Origin: Brevibacillus composti
GTDB lineage: Bacteria > Bacillota > Bacilli > Brevibacillales > Brevibacillaceae
DNA length: 64,000 bases
Direction: 5' to 3'
Assembly (NCBI RefSeq): GCF_016406105.1
Contig: NZ_CP066308.1
Location: forward strand, 4,066,501 to 4,130,500
Positions 49,224 through 58,839 of the stretch are shown piece by piece (position 1 is the first letter of the stretch; each line of letters starts with the position of its first letter). The notes beneath the pieces are model-generated. The model did no database searches, was not told where the DNA came from, and saw nothing but the letters and a program-made list of their open reading frames with translations. Position numbers and translations under genes: made by a program.

Positions 49224-50240
49224 TTACCTCCCGAAAAACTTCTTCTTCCGATACGTTGGCACTTTGTCCAGATAATCCAGCATCATGCCGGTTCCTTTGG
49301 CTACGCACATCATCGGGTCTTCGGCCACCAGCACCGGCACCTTCAATTCGTCCGCGAGCAGCTGGTCGAAGCCGTGCAGAAGCGCGCCTCCTCCGGTAAG
49401 GAAAACTCCCTTATCAATAATATCGGCAGAAAGCTCCGGAGGTGTTCGTTCTAAAACAGCTTTGGATGCTTGTACGATGGCACCAACCGACTCAGCCAGG
49501 GCTTCCTGGACTTCGTAGGATCGAATGGTAATGGTCTGTGGCAAACCGCTTACCATATCCCTGCCGCGAATGTCCATTTCGTCCTGGCGTCCGCCGGAAA
49601 CCGTACCGATTTGTACCTTGATATCTTCAGACGTACGTTCCCCGATCAGCAATTTGTATTTGTTTTTTATGTATCTCATGATAGCCATGTCAAATTTGTC
49701 GCCCGCTACCTTTATAGAGGAAGACGTGACGATATCACCCATGGATAAGACCGCTACATCCGTCGTGCCGCCACCGATATCCACGACCATGTTGCCGGAA
49801 GGCTGGAAAATTTCCATGCCGGCTCCTACTGCCGCTACCTTTGGCTCTTCTTCGATAAAGACCTCACGTGCGCCGCCGCTGCGCTCAGCTGCTTCGCGAA
49901 TCGCCTTTTGTTCCACCGACGTGATGTTCGTCGGGCAGCAAATCAGGATGCGTGGGCGCGCAAACATGTTTCGCCCGCTAATTTTGGCCAGGAAATGTTT
50001 CAGCATGGCCTCTGTAATGTCAAAATCAGCAATGACCCCGTCTCGCAAAGGTCGAATCGCCACGATATTCCCCGGCGTCCGTCCCACCATTCGGTGAGCC
50101 TCGTTCCCTACAGCCAGTACTTTTTTCGTATGGTTGTCGATTGCCACAACAGAAGGTTCATCCAATACAACGCCCTTGCCTTTGATATAAATCAGGACGT
50201 TCGCCGTACCTAGGTCGATTCCGATATCTTTGCCAAACAT
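49224..50240 (-). CDS. mbl: MreB-like rod-shape protein Mbl
   Basis: The 338-residue actin homologue has the phosphate loops GIDLGTANVLIYIKGKG and DIGGGTTDVAVLSMGD and the adenosine motif GVFLTGGGALLHGF. Mbl filaments guide cell-wall elongation along the cylinder. The identity as Mbl rather than MreB rests on gene order (spoIIID upstream, flhO downstream), as in Bacillus. A GGGAGG precedes the ATG. Confidence 0.93.
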   Translation of the reverse strand: MFGKDIGIDLGTANVLIYIKGKGVVLDEPSVVAIDNHTKKVLAVGNEAHRMVGRTPGNIVAIRPLRDGVIADFDITEAMLKHFLAKISGRNMFARPRILICCPTNITSVEQKAIREAAERSGGAREVFIEEEPKVAAVGAGMEIFQPSGNMVVDIGGGTTDVAVLSMGDIVTSSSIKVAGDKFDMAIMRYIKNKYKLLIGERTSEDIKVQIGTVSGGRQDEMDIRGRDMVSGLPQTITIRSYEVQEALAESVGAIVQASKAVLERTPPELSADIIDKGVFLTGGGALLHGFDQLLADELKVPVLVAEDPMMCVAKGTGMMLDYLDKVPTYRKKKFFGR

Positions 50241-50357
50241 GAAAAGGTCCTCCCTGTACCAGTTACATATCTACCCCTTATCATAGGCTGTTCGACGTGA
50301 GAGGACAAGGAAATTCTTATGGACTTAGGAAATATTTGTTTGTAGATTGAGATTTTT

Positions 50358-50642
50358 TTACACGCTCTCCTCCTGTTCTACCCGTGCTTTCTTGCTCCTT
50401 CTCTTGTACTTGATCTTGGTTGCCTCCCCGCCCCGCAGATGCCGGATCGCCTTGTGATACTCCAAGATCTCCTTCACCTGGTTCGCCAACTCCGGATTTA
50501 TCTCAGGCAGCCGTTCTGTCAGATCCTTGTGTACCGTGCTTTTGGAAACACCAAATTCTTTGGCGATCATGCGAACCGTATTCCGCGTTTCTACAATATA
50601 CCGGCCGATTTTTATGGTTCGCTCCTTGATGTAATCGTGCAC
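50358..50642 (-). CDS. spoIIID: sporulation transcription factor SpoIIID
   Basis: The 94-residue protein has the SpoIIID helix-turn-helix (IKIGRYIVETRNTVRMIAKEFGVSKSTVHKDLTERLPEINPELANQVKEIL) and a basic C-terminus. SpoIIID is a mother-cell regulator that tunes the SigE and SigK regulons. GTG at 50642 follows GGGAGG. mbl lies downstream, as in other Bacillales. Confidence 0.96.
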   Translation of the reverse strand: MHDYIKERTIKIGRYIVETRNTVRMIAKEFGVSKSTVHKDLTERLPEINPELANQVKEILEYHKAIRHLRGGEATKIKYKRRSKKARVEQEESV

Positions 50643-50790
50643 GCTACTCGCCTCCCTGTTTCAACATTGTCTGTTACAATATATGGGTAGGTGCGGACAC
50701 ATATTCTACGTTTCCAAGCCTGACAAGCCAGCACGACCACATCTTTTTTGGGCAGCATGTACACATGGACGCCCGCATGCAAAAAAAAGA

Positions 50791-50814
50791 CCTGTAGAGA
50801 GTAGTCCCTACAGG
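50791..50814 (-). terminator. terminator after spoIIQ
   Basis: Stem CCTGTAG / CTACAGG is followed on the minus strand by CTTTTTTTTGC, 52 bases after the spoIIQ stop. Confidence 0.85.
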
Positions 50815-50866
50815 TTTTCGGCTCAAATTTTCGTTCCTGAAGAATCGGTTGGCTTTCTTTCCCGGA

Positions 50867-51604
50867 TTATTGATCCTGCATCTCGGATTGAAGCAGGTAT
50901 TGATCCGGATCGACGGGGACGCCATCTACCCGCACTTCGAAGTGAAGGTGAATGCCTGCGTCTTTTTCATACACGTTGCGCCCCGCGCTGCCCAGCACCT
51001 GGCCTTGGGTGACTTCATCGCCCGGCTTGACGGTTACCTTCTCCAGGCTTTGGTAGACGGTGACCATCTTGTCCGCATGCTCGATCTCTACTGTTTGACC
51101 GACGAGCGGATCGTTCTCCACTTTGGTTACTTTCCCCGGGAGAGCGGCCGTGACATCAAAGCTCTTGCCGTCGGTCGCCTTCAGGTCGATACCAGTGTGC
51201 GGCATGAAGGTATCCTCGTACTTGACGAGCGCTTTTTGCTGTTCTTCCTTGGACGCTTGATCGTCGAAGAAGTTCATGACCTTTTCGTACTGCACGCCTT
51301 TGCCGACCGGCCAGGCGAGCGGCTGGACGCTGCCCGCTACCGGGACCGCGCCATTTTCTCCCGCTTCGGACGCCGGATCAGCACTTCCCTCCTGCGGTGT
51401 CGTGATGGCTACGCCGCCCGCAGCTCCGTCTTGTCCGGGAACGGTGTCTGTTCCACCGCTCTGATACCACATCACAAAAGCGAGAATGATTGCTGCGGTG
51501 CCGATGTAGATCGCCGGAAACGCCCATTTTTTGCCCAGTACACTCTTCCAGGAACTTGCCTTTTTAAACGGAATCGGTTGATTTTGATTTTTTTGATCTT
51601 CCAT
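50867..51604 (-). CDS. spoIIQ: forespore LytM-domain protein SpoIIQ
   Basis: The 245-residue protein has one N-terminal membrane helix (FPAIYIGTAAIILAFVMWYQ), a low-complexity linker and a LytM/M23 domain. SpoIIQ is made in the forespore and docks to SpoIIIAH across the septum. The M23 zinc ligands are all present here: His and Asp in MPHTGIDL and HxH in GIHLHFEV. In Bacillus subtilis the first His is replaced, so this form may retain peptidase activity. ATG at 51604 follows GAGGTGA; the frame is open further upstream but lacks protein-like sequence. It lies directly after spoIID. Confidence 0.9.
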   Translation of the reverse strand: MEDQKNQNQPIPFKKASSWKSVLGKKWAFPAIYIGTAAIILAFVMWYQSGGTDTVPGQDGAAGGVAITTPQEGSADPASEAGENGAVPVAGSVQPLAWPVGKGVQYEKVMNFFDDQASKEEQQKALVKYEDTFMPHTGIDLKATDGKSFDVTAALPGKVTKVENDPLVGQTVEIEHADKMVTVYQSLEKVTVKPGDEVTQGQVLGSAGRNVYEKDAGIHLHFEVRVDGVPVDPDQYLLQSEMQDQ

Positions 51605-51672
51605 TTTATTCATCACCTCATCCCTCAGTATCGCCAGTTTTTGGACGAATAAACCTGAGAGAGAGGGGAAAC

Positions 51673-52716
51673 TTAAAAATTTGCAGACAGTTTGCCCGCC
51701 GAGGCGGTTTGCTCCTTCAGGATGGGATCGAAATTCTCCAGATGGACGCCCTGGTAGAAGTATTTGACGATCTGCTCCGCGGTCTTTCCTGTCTTGGCCA
51801 TTCCGTTTGCCCCCCATTGGCTCATCCCGACACCGTGGCCGTAGCCCTTGGTCGTGATGTACACGTCACTGCCGCGCAGCTCCATCGTAAAGGCGGAGGA
51901 GTGCAGCCCCAGCTTCTCCCGGAACTCCCGGCCGCTAAACTCTTTTCCCCCGATGCTTACCTTGCCCACGCGATTGCCTGTCGTTCTCTCCAGGATCTGA
52001 TACCAGTTGCCCGACGTGGATGCCGTATTCGCCAGCTTCACGCCCAGGCGCTTCTCCAACTCGGCAAGACTAATCTTGACGGTATTTTCATAGCGGGGCG
52101 ATTGGATGTCCCAGGGGCTGGCTACGCTTTTCAGGTATGGCACGGGCGATTCAAAGTACTCGCTGGCATTTTCGGTAAAGCCATTGCTGGTAGAAAAGAA
52201 GGTGGCGTCGATGGGTTGGCCGTCGTAGGTCAGGACGACACCCGCTGTCGCCAGCACGGCTTGGCGGATCCGGTTGTTTTTCCAGGTGAATTGTTCTTTC
52301 CAATTCTCCCGGCGCTGCTCTTCATCGACGAATGCCTGGTGCTTGACCGTATCGGTGACCTGCGCCCCGCCGGGAACATCGTCAAACTGCTGGCTTTTGA
52401 GCCGCCGGATGATGTAGGTGCGCGCGGCCATCGCCTGTGCCTTTAGCGCCTCCATCTCGAACTCGGCAGGCATCTCGGCAGCCACGACTCCCTCGATGTA
52501 CGCTTCCAACGGCAGGGTCTCCACTGTCTTTTTCTCTTGGCGATACACTTTTACCTCTACCGATGATTGATGGACAGGCCCACTCACCGGTGCCGCTGTC
52601 TGCTGCGGAAGGCCGCCGCTTCCGGACGATGGCGAGAACAGATAGACCAGCGCGGCAGGCAGCATTACGAGCAGTATCGGCAATCCGACGAACCACATCA
52701 CCAGGTAACGTTTCAT
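51673..52716 (-). CDS. spoIID: stage II sporulation protein D
   Basis: The 347-residue protein has an N-terminal membrane helix and the SpoIID/LytB domain: LPLEAYIEGVVAAEMPAEFEMEALKAQAMAARTYIIRR with the catalytic-type Glu, and the C-terminal GYGHGVGMSQWGANGMAKTGKTAEQIVKYFYQGV. SpoIID is a lytic transglycosylase that drives engulfment with SpoIIM and SpoIIP. The murA-spoIID-spoIIQ order matches Bacillus. Confidence 0.95.
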   Translation of the reverse strand: MKRYLVMWFVGLPILLVMLPAALVYLFSPSSGSGGLPQQTAAPVSGPVHQSSVEVKVYRQEKKTVETLPLEAYIEGVVAAEMPAEFEMEALKAQAMAARTYIIRRLKSQQFDDVPGGAQVTDTVKHQAFVDEEQRRENWKEQFTWKNNRIRQAVLATAGVVLTYDGQPIDATFFSTSNGFTENASEYFESPVPYLKSVASPWDIQSPRYENTVKISLAELEKRLGVKLANTASTSGNWYQILERTTGNRVGKVSIGGKEFSGREFREKLGLHSSAFTMELRGSDVYITTKGYGHGVGMSQWGANGMAKTGKTAEQIVKYFYQGVHLENFDPILKEQTASAGKLSANF

Positions 52717-52839
52717 GCTACAGTTCCTCCCCTCTTGTGCTGGACATTTTCAGTCTATGTACAGGCAGCCGGAGGTAGAACGAGAGAATAAGAGAGATGG
52801 AAGAGTTGGGGGTGTTTGCGGACAAAAAGGCAAACAAAA

Positions 52840-52870
52840 AAAGACTTCCTGCCAAGAGGAAGTCTTTTTC
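52840..52870 (-). terminator. terminator after murA
   Basis: Stem AAAGACTTCC / GGAAGTCTTT is flanked by A and T runs on both sides; it follows the murA stop at 52912 by about 40 bases. Confidence 0.88.
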
Positions 52871-52911
52871 TCGCATACGATCGTGTGCGGTTATGGGTGT
52901 CCGCTTTCGGA

Positions 52912-54255
52912 TCAGGCAAAATTGGGGGAAAACTGCACCTTGAGCGGTTCGGCTTGCTTCGCTTCTTCGGCACCGGCCTCCGCCTCTGCCTGCGCTGCAG
53001 CGGATACTCGCTCGATCTGGGCACCTAGACCGCGGAGCTTTTCCGTAAAACGGACGTAGCCTCTGTCGATGTGGTGGAGGCTGCCTACTTCTGTCACGCC
53101 TTCCGCCACGAGTCCCGCCAGGACAAGCGCAGCCCCCGCCCGCAGGTCCGTAGCCGCTACCTTGCAGCCGGTCAGCTTGGCGCCGCCTTCGACGATGGCG
53201 CTGCGTCCCTCGATCTTGATATTGGCATTCATGCGGCAAAATTCTTCTACATGCATAAAACGGTTTTCAAAAACAGTCTCGGTGACGATGCTGGTCCCTT
53301 CCGATGCCAAGAGCAGCGCCATCATTTGCGACTGCATGTCTGTCGGAAAACCAGGGTACGGCAGTGTTTTTACGTCGACGGCACGAAGCGTTCCTTTTCT
53401 TCTGACGCGGATGCCGTTTTCCTGCTCGTCCACCTCGACGCCCATCTCTCTCAGCTTGGCCGTCACCGACTTCAAGTGATCGCAGATGGCGTTTTCGATG
53501 AAAACATCGCCGCCGGTAATCGCCGCCGCTACCATAAAGGTTCCGGCTTCGATCCGGTCAGGAATGACGCAGTGCGTGCAGCCTCTCAGCTTCTCCACGC
53601 CTTCGATGCGGATGGAGCCCGTGCCCGCGCCTCGGATCTTGGCGCCCATGCCGTTGAGGAAGTTGGCCAAATCCACAATTTCCGGTTCTTCCGCCGCATT
53701 TTCGATGACGGTCGTCCCTTCGGCGAGCGCCGCAGCCATCATGATATTTTCAGTGGCCCCCACGCTGGCGATATCCAGGTAGATTTTTGCCCCTTGCAAA
53801 CGTCCTTCTACGCTCGCTTCGATAAATCCCTGTCCGATTTTGATTTCGGCCCCCATCGCTTCAAAGCCTTTGAGATGCTGATCAATCGGACGAGTCCCGA
53901 TGGCGCAGCCGCCCGGCAAAGCTACACGCGCCCTGCCTTCGCGAGCCAGAAGCGGTCCCATGACCAAAAAGGAAGCGCGCATCTTGCGCACCAGTTCATA
54001 GGAGGCTTCTACACTCGTCAGGCTAGCGGCCTGGATGGTCAACACTTCATTATCGTATGTAAGGGTGATCCCCAGTGATTTCAAAAGGTCGCAGATAATC
54101 CTGACATCCTCAAGAGCAGGAACGTCATGAATGACGTTGGTTCCTTCTTCCGCCAGGATCGATGCTGCAATAATAGGGAGTACGGCATTTTTGGCGCCGG
54201 AGACTTTTACATTCCCTGCCAATGCCTTACCGCCGCGGACAATAATTTTATCCAA
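52912..54255 (-). CDS. murA: UDP-N-acetylglucosamine 1-carboxyvinyltransferase
   Basis: The 447-residue protein is a full-length EPSP-synthase-fold enzyme with the N-terminal [16 protein letters not shown] and the catalytic cysteine in [18 protein letters not shown] (about residue 116). MurA transfers enolpyruvate from PEP to UDP-GlcNAc in the first committed step of peptidoglycan synthesis and is the fosfomycin target. The C-terminus has an Ala/Glu-rich tail of about 30 residues not usual in the family. ywmB lies 18 bases upstream. Confidence 0.95.
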   Translation of the reverse strand: MDKIIVRGGKALAGNVKVSGAKNAVLPIIAASILAEEGTNVIHDVPALEDVRIICDLLKSLGITLTYDNEVLTIQAASLTSVEASYELVRKMRASFLVMGPLLAREGRARVALPGGCAIGTRPIDQHLKGFEAMGAEIKIGQGFIEASVEGRLQGAKIYLDIASVGATENIMMAAALAEGTTVIENAAEEPEIVDLANFLNGMGAKIRGAGTGSIRIEGVEKLRGCTHCVIPDRIEAGTFMVAAAITGGDVFIENAICDHLKSVTAKLREMGVEVDEQENGIRVRRKGTLRAVDVKTLPYPGFPTDMQSQMMALLLASEGTSIVTETVFENRFMHVEEFCRMNANIKIEGRSAIVEGGAKLTGCKVAATDLRAGAALVLAGLVAEGVTEVGSLHHIDRGYVRFTEKLRGLGAQIERVSAAAQAEAEAGAEEAKQAEPLKVQFSPNFA

Positions 54256-54273
54256 TGTGTACCCCTCCGCGTG

Positions 54274-55029
54274 CTAATATTCCGCTGTAATAATTGGTGT
54301 GCCTGCTGTAATCCAAGTACCGGCTTCACTATCCCGGTGAGTCGCGATTTGCAGATTCATCTTGGCTTGTCCATCTAAGAGCAGAAACGGTTTCCACTCG
54401 GGGGTGTACCCGGAGATGCTGACGACCGTCTCGTCCTCCAAACGCTCCAACTCTTTTGCTTGGAGGGCTCTAAATATCGACAAAATTCTACCCTCCTGTT
54501 GATCAACACTCAGTTTACCATTGTACATTCCGCGAATACAAGTGCTAAATTGCGGAACCAAACCCGCTTCCCTCAGCACTTTTTCATGGTACTTCTGAAT
54601 GGAATCAACATATGGTAGAGAATCACGATTCCCTTTTATGGACAGTACTAGATATGTGTCGATCCCCTCTTGATGCGGAACACCTGTCATCTGAAAATGG
54701 AGGGCTGCCCCCTGTCCATAGGACTGCACCTCATACGATACCAGCTGGGGAGATGGGTCCCACTGAGCCTGGCCCTGCGGCAATTGCAAACGCTCTGCCC
54801 AGCTTATGCCCAACGCTTGCACCTCAGCCGGATCAGCCAACGTCCCAAGCGAGATACGGGTGCGCACTTCCACACTTACTCCCTCGGCCCCGGAGCCTTC
54901 GATCACTTCGAACAACCGCGCTGCTGCACTCCGCTCCTGCTGTCCGCGCTGCGCTTCCGCCGGCATCCACCACGCTGCAGCCAGTGCTGCCATGACCAAC
55001 AGAATCAACCATCCTGTCCGTTTCCCCAT
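54274..55029 (-). CDS. ywmB: YwmB-family protein
   Basis: The 251-residue protein has a signal peptide or anchor (WLILLVMAALAAAWWMPAEA) and the YwmB (DUF1779) pattern, with segments such as VSYEVQSYGQGAALHFQMTG, YLVLSIKGN and VVSISGYTPEWKPFL. The fold of YwmB resembles TATA-binding protein but the function is unknown. The ywmB-murA-spoIID order is conserved in Bacillales. Confidence 0.85.
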   Translation of the reverse strand: MGKRTGWLILLVMAALAAAWWMPAEAQRGQQERSAAARLFEVIEGSGAEGVSVEVRTRISLGTLADPAEVQALGISWAERLQLPQGQAQWDPSPQLVSYEVQSYGQGAALHFQMTGVPHQEGIDTYLVLSIKGNRDSLPYVDSIQKYHEKVLREAGLVPQFSTCIRGMYNGKLSVDQQEGRILSIFRALQAKELERLEDETVVSISGYTPEWKPFLLLDGQAKMNLQIATHRDSEAGTWITAGTPIITAEY

Positions 55030-55122
55030 GTTTATCCTTCTCCCTTTTCCATGCCTCTCTGTACTTCTCAGTTTGCACGTAAAATTGGAGGGATATACCA
55101 GCGGATTTGGATGAAACTGCGA

Positions 55123-55353
55123 TCAGGAAAACATCTGTCCGAAAATCATGGACCAGCCGAGGTAGTCGAATAAGAAGCTGGCCATTTGATAACCGAGCAG
55201 AATGGACAGGATGATTTGCAGCAGCTTGGCTCTCGCTCCGTTTGGCTTGCTCAAAAAGAGATCGAATCGCAGCGCTTGCAAAGCCCACCAGCTGATTCCG
55301 ATCAGAATGACGGTGATGATAATGTTGACTAGGCCGTATACCGCTTGGGACAC
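55123..55353 (-). CDS. ywzB: DUF1146 small membrane protein
   Basis: The 76-residue protein has two membrane helices (LVNIIITVILIGISWWALQAL and AKLLQIILSILLGYQMASFLFDYL) and matches the DUF1146/YwzB family. The function is unknown. GTG at 55353 follows GAGGAG. In Bacillus it lies between the atp operon and ywmB; here the nuo operon occupies the upstream side. Confidence 0.85.
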   Translation of the reverse strand: MSQAVYGLVNIIITVILIGISWWALQALRFDLFLSKPNGARAKLLQIILSILLGYQMASFLFDYLGWSMIFGQMFS

Positions 55354-55435
55354 GTTTGTTTCACTCCTCTATCATACTTAACGGATGATTCTTGGGATTG
55401 TTTTACTTTTTTTAAAAAAACATGATACTGGCTCT

Positions 55436-55653
55436 GCCGTACCGGGAAGAAGCATGTTTCCCTGCGGCGCGACTGTGGAGCCCTGCCCAGCGGAGGAGAC
55501 GTACGCGGGAAAAAGGGGCGCAACCTCTGAAATCACTTCGTAGCGATACTGCTTTTGCGCACCCCCGCGGATGGCTCCGGAGCGGACTGTCTGCGCTCCC
55601 TTGAGGGCGGAGCCCGGAGCACAGCGGGGAAACATGCTTCTTCTCACTACGGC
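55436..55653. repeat. 218-bp inverted-repeat element, MITE-like
   Basis: GAAGAAGCATGTTTCC starts a 20-base arm (55446-55465) that matches the complement of 55624-55643 at 19 positions. After a 4-base mismatch the arms extend outward by GCCGTA / TACGGC (55436-55441, 55648-55653). A second, inner inverted repeat (GGGGCGCAA / TTGCGC-CCCC) lies near the middle. There is no transposase gene and no clear target duplication. Frames in it (for example 55378-55683) look like artefacts. The element lies between ywzB and the nuo terminator. Confidence 0.7.
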
Positions 55654-55699
55654 CCCTTGAGAAATGAGTCTATCTCCGACCATTCTGGCTTGTATCTGA

Positions 55700-55731
55700 A
55701 AAAAGAAAAGAGGCCGGCCCGAAAGCCGTCC
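55700..55731 (-). terminator. terminator of the nuo operon
   Basis: On the minus strand GGACGGC and GCCGGCC flank a short loop, followed by TCTTTTCTTTTTTC, 30 bases after the nuoN stop. Confidence 0.75.
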
Positions 55732-55761
55732 CCTTCATTGTACCTGATCTTTGCCTATATT

Positions 55762-57285
55762 TCATTGAAAGTTCGGTGGCAGCATGTCGCCGAAGTTAAA
55801 CGATGGATCCAGGTAGTTGTGCACGTACTCGGTCACCAAGCCCGGGAATGCCCCAAACACGACGGTCGCCAGTGCCAGAAGCACGACCATGACTCCAATC
55901 CCTTTCGGTACGGACAAGGCTGCCTCCGTCGTTCCCGGACGCATGTACATCTGCCGGATAAAGCCGAAGTAGTAGTAGTACGACACGATGCTGGTCGCGA
56001 TCATGATGGCCGCCAGCCAGTAGCTGCCCTGGGCAATCGCGCCCATGAAGATGTAGAACTTCCCGAAGAATCCGGCGGTCACCGGTATCCCGGCGAGCGA
56101 CAGCAGGAAGATGCTCATCGAGACCGCGAGCAGCGGCGCGCGATGATACAGTCCGGCGAAGCCCTTCAGATCATGGGTCTGCTGATCCCGCGCCACGATC
56201 ATAATGACGGCAAAGACCCCAAAGCTAGCGAGCAGGTAAGCAAACAGGAAGAAGGTGACTTCTCCGAAGAACAGCAGGGTCGGCGGTGCGAACGGCACCA
56301 GCAGATAGCCGGCCTGTGCCACTCCGGAGAAGGCCATCAGCCGTTTGACATTGGTCTGGCGCAGGGCCATGGTATTCCCGATGATCATCGAGGCTCCCGC
56401 CACCACAGCCAGGATCAGCGCTCCCTGTTCAAAGAAGAAACGGGTATCCGTCTGAACGCCGAAGTAGCAGATGAGCAGCAAACGGAAAACCAGGGCAAAG
56501 CCTGCCGCTTTGGAAACGACCGCCAGGAATGCCGTGACCGGAGTCGCTGCCCCTTGGTAGACATCTGGTGCCCACATGTGATTGGGTGCTGCCGAGATCT
56601 TGAACGCCAGCCCCGCCACCAAAAAGGCAAATGCTGCGTAAATAATGAAATCATAGCCGGACATCGCCGCGTCCGCCAGCCGTTCCGCGATTTGATAGAT
56701 ATTGGTCGTGCCCGTCAGGCCGTACACGTAAGACATCCCGAAGAGGGTGACGGCTGTGGAAATCGCACCGGATACGACGTATTTAAAAGACGATTCATTG
56801 GATTGCAAAGACTTCTTGCGCAGACCGACCAAGACGTAGGAGGAGAGAGACAAGAGCTCCAGCCCGACGAACATCGTGATCAGGTCAGCCGAGGACGCCA
56901 TGACCATCGCGCCCAAAAGGCCCGTCAGCAGCAGATAGTAATACTCGCCGCCATGCTTGACCTCGCCATGCTTCAGATAAGACATGGAGAGCAGGATGGT
57001 AAAAGCGACTCCCCCGAGGAAGATCAGCTTAAAGGCATTGCCGTAATCATCGATGCGGATCGTATCCGCCATATAGGCATACGGTTCGCTCATACTGCCG
57101 ATGTTGACAAAGACGAATACCGACGCCAGCAATACCCCCGCCAGGCTCAGCCATCCAATGACTGATCTGCCCAAACGCTTCCCGGCAAACAAATCAAGCA
57201 AAGACAAGCCGGTCGCGAATCCCAGAATGATAAATTCGGGCAGAAGGTACATCCAGTTATACGAGAAGATATCTTTTACGTCCAT
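55762..57285 (-). CDS. nuoN: NADH-quinone oxidoreductase subunit N
   Basis: The 507-residue protein is an antiporter-like membrane subunit with about 14 helices. The proton-channel segments VVSGAISTAVTLFGMSYVYG and FLVAGLAFKISAAPNHMWAPDVYQGA contain the key lysine (AFKIS) and the His in NHMW. It forms part of the membrane arm that pumps protons. It is the last gene of the nuo operon. Confidence 0.95.
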   Translation of the reverse strand: MDVKDIFSYNWMYLLPEFIILGFATGLSLLDLFAGKRLGRSVIGWLSLAGVLLASVFVFVNIGSMSEPYAYMADTIRIDDYGNAFKLIFLGGVAFTILLSMSYLKHGEVKHGGEYYYLLLTGLLGAMVMASSADLITMFVGLELLSLSSYVLVGLRKKSLQSNESSFKYVVSGAISTAVTLFGMSYVYGLTGTTNIYQIAERLADAAMSGYDFIIYAAFAFLVAGLAFKISAAPNHMWAPDVYQGAATPVTAFLAVVSKAAGFALVFRLLLICYFGVQTDTRFFFEQGALILAVVAGASMIIGNTMALRQTNVKRLMAFSGVAQAGYLLVPFAPPTLLFFGEVTFFLFAYLLASFGVFAVIMIVARDQQTHDLKGFAGLYHRAPLLAVSMSIFLLSLAGIPVTAGFFGKFYIFMGAIAQGSYWLAAIMIATSIVSYYYYFGFIRQMYMRPGTTEAALSVPKGIGVMVVLLALATVVFGAFPGLVTEYVHNYLDPSFNFGDMLPPNFQ

Positions 57286-57288
57286 GGA

Positions 57289-58839
57289 TTACCCTCCTAT
57301 TCCCGTAACGATGGGGACGATTGTTTTCAAAGTCTGCTGCAGCGGATTCGCGAGCACGGCCGGATACACGCCGATCAGGATAATGAAGCCGAGCAGCACC
57401 ACCAGTGGAATCACTTCCATCGGTTGTGCGTCTGCCATACCCGTAAAACGGTCAGGTGTCGGACCGAATGTCGTTTTCAAGATGGCCCGCAAGAGGTAGG
57501 CCGCTGTCAGCACGATACCGAGCGTACCGACCGCCGCGAGAATCGGCATTTTTCCAAACAAGCCGAGGAAAGCGAAGAATTCACTGATAAACCCGGACAT
57601 CCCCGGCAAGCCGAGCGATGCCATCGCGCCAGCCAGCATGATCCCGCTGGCGAACGGCATCACTTTGGCGAGTCCGCCCATCTCGTCGATCATCGAGGTC
57701 TGGGTTCGCTCCCAGATCATTCCGATGAGGAAGAACAGCAGCGCCGAAATGAATCCGTGGGAGACGACCTGGAACATCGCGCCCTGGAAACCGATCGTGT
57801 TCATCGCCGCAAATCCGAGCAGAACGATGCCCATGTGGCTGATACTGGAGTAAGCCATGACCATCTTCAGGTCTTTTTGGACAAAAGCCAGTACCGCTCC
57901 GTACAAAATGTTAATCAACCCGAGGACAGCCATCCAGGTCGCAAACTGATAGGCTTGTTCCGGGAAAAACCCGATGCCCATGCGCAAAAGACCGTAGGCC
58001 CCCATTTTGAGCAAAATTCCGGAGTGGATCATGACAATCGCCGGCGGCGCCTGCACGTGAACCTTCAGCATCCAGGTATGGAACGGGAAGACCGGCAGTT
58101 TTACCGCAAAGGCGATGAAGATCGCCAGGAACAGTCCAAACCGGAATGCAGGCGTCATCGCCATGGCCGCCGGATGGGTGCCCGATGCGAGCAAGGAACT
58201 GATGTCCCCCATATTCATCGTGTTCAGGTACATGAACAGGACGATAAAGGCGATCAGCATGACACCGGAGCCGATTCCGTTGTACAACAGGAATTTATTG
58301 GCCGCCTTCTCCCTCTCCCCGTAGCCCCAGATCCCGATCAGGAAATAGGTCGGAATCAGCGTCAGTTCGAAGAAGATAAAGAACAGGAACAGATTCTGCG
58401 AAGCGAATACACCGAACATGCCGATCAAGAGCAGATGAAACAGGATAAAATACTCTTTCAGCCGTTTCTTCTGATTCCACGACGCCACGGCTGCCAATGT
58501 CGCGATGATGGCCGTCAGAACCATCAGCGGCATGGAGATTCCGTCCACGCCCAGCTCATAGGCCAGATCAAAGGAAAAGACGCCGCCGGACTGCAAGGTG
58601 CCGATCGGGATCGAGATCCATTTCGCCGTCTCGATGAATTGCATACCCGACTGCTCGTAGTTAAACGATCCGAACAGCAAGAGGGACAAAACGAGCGGCA
58701 GGAGCGTTCCCCAGACACCGACCTGCTTGATCACGCCTCCCTTGTACCGGGGAATAAACGCCAGAACCAGGATGGCCAAAAGCGGTGAAAAGACAATGAG
58801 TGTAAGCAAGATACTATTGGCCAATGCCAAGGACTCCAC
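57289..58839 (-). CDS. nuoM: NADH-quinone oxidoreductase subunit M
   Basis: The 516-residue antiporter-like subunit has ELTLIPTYFLIGIWGYGEREKAANKFLLYN, with the conserved Glu and Lys, and FAVKLPVFPFHTWMLKVHVQAPPAIVMIHSGILLKMGAYGLLR. The start is either GTG 58839, inside nuoL, or TTG 58830 after GGGAGGTGG; both overlap the nuoL end. It translocates protons with NuoL and NuoN. Confidence 0.95.
   Translation of the reverse strand: MESLALANSILLTLIVFSPLLAILVLAFIPRYKGGVIKQVGVWGTLLPLVLSLLLFGSFNYEQSGMQFIETAKWISIPIGTLQSGGVFSFDLAYELGVDGISMPLMVLTAIIATLAAVASWNQKKRLKEYFILFHLLLIGMFGVFASQNLFLFFIFFELTLIPTYFLIGIWGYGEREKAANKFLLYNGIGSGVMLIAFIVLFMYLNTMNMGDISSLLASGTHPAAMAMTPAFRFGLFLAIFIAFAVKLPVFPFHTWMLKVHVQAPPAIVMIHSGILLKMGAYGLLRMGIGFFPEQAYQFATWMAVLGLINILYGAVLAFVQKDLKMVMAYSSISHMGIVLLGFAAMNTIGFQGAMFQVVSHGFISALLFFLIGMIWERTQTSMIDEMGGLAKVMPFASGIMLAGAMASLGLPGMSGFISEFFAFLGLFGKMPILAAVGTLGIVLTAAYLLRAILKTTFGPTPDRFTGMADAQPMEVIPLVVLLGFIILIGVYPAVLANPLQQTLKTIVPIVTGIGG

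Noticed and set aside
55378..55683. 101-codon minus-strand frame over the inverted-repeat element
   Set aside because: The terminal and inner repeats account for the sequence; there is no ribosome site or domain.
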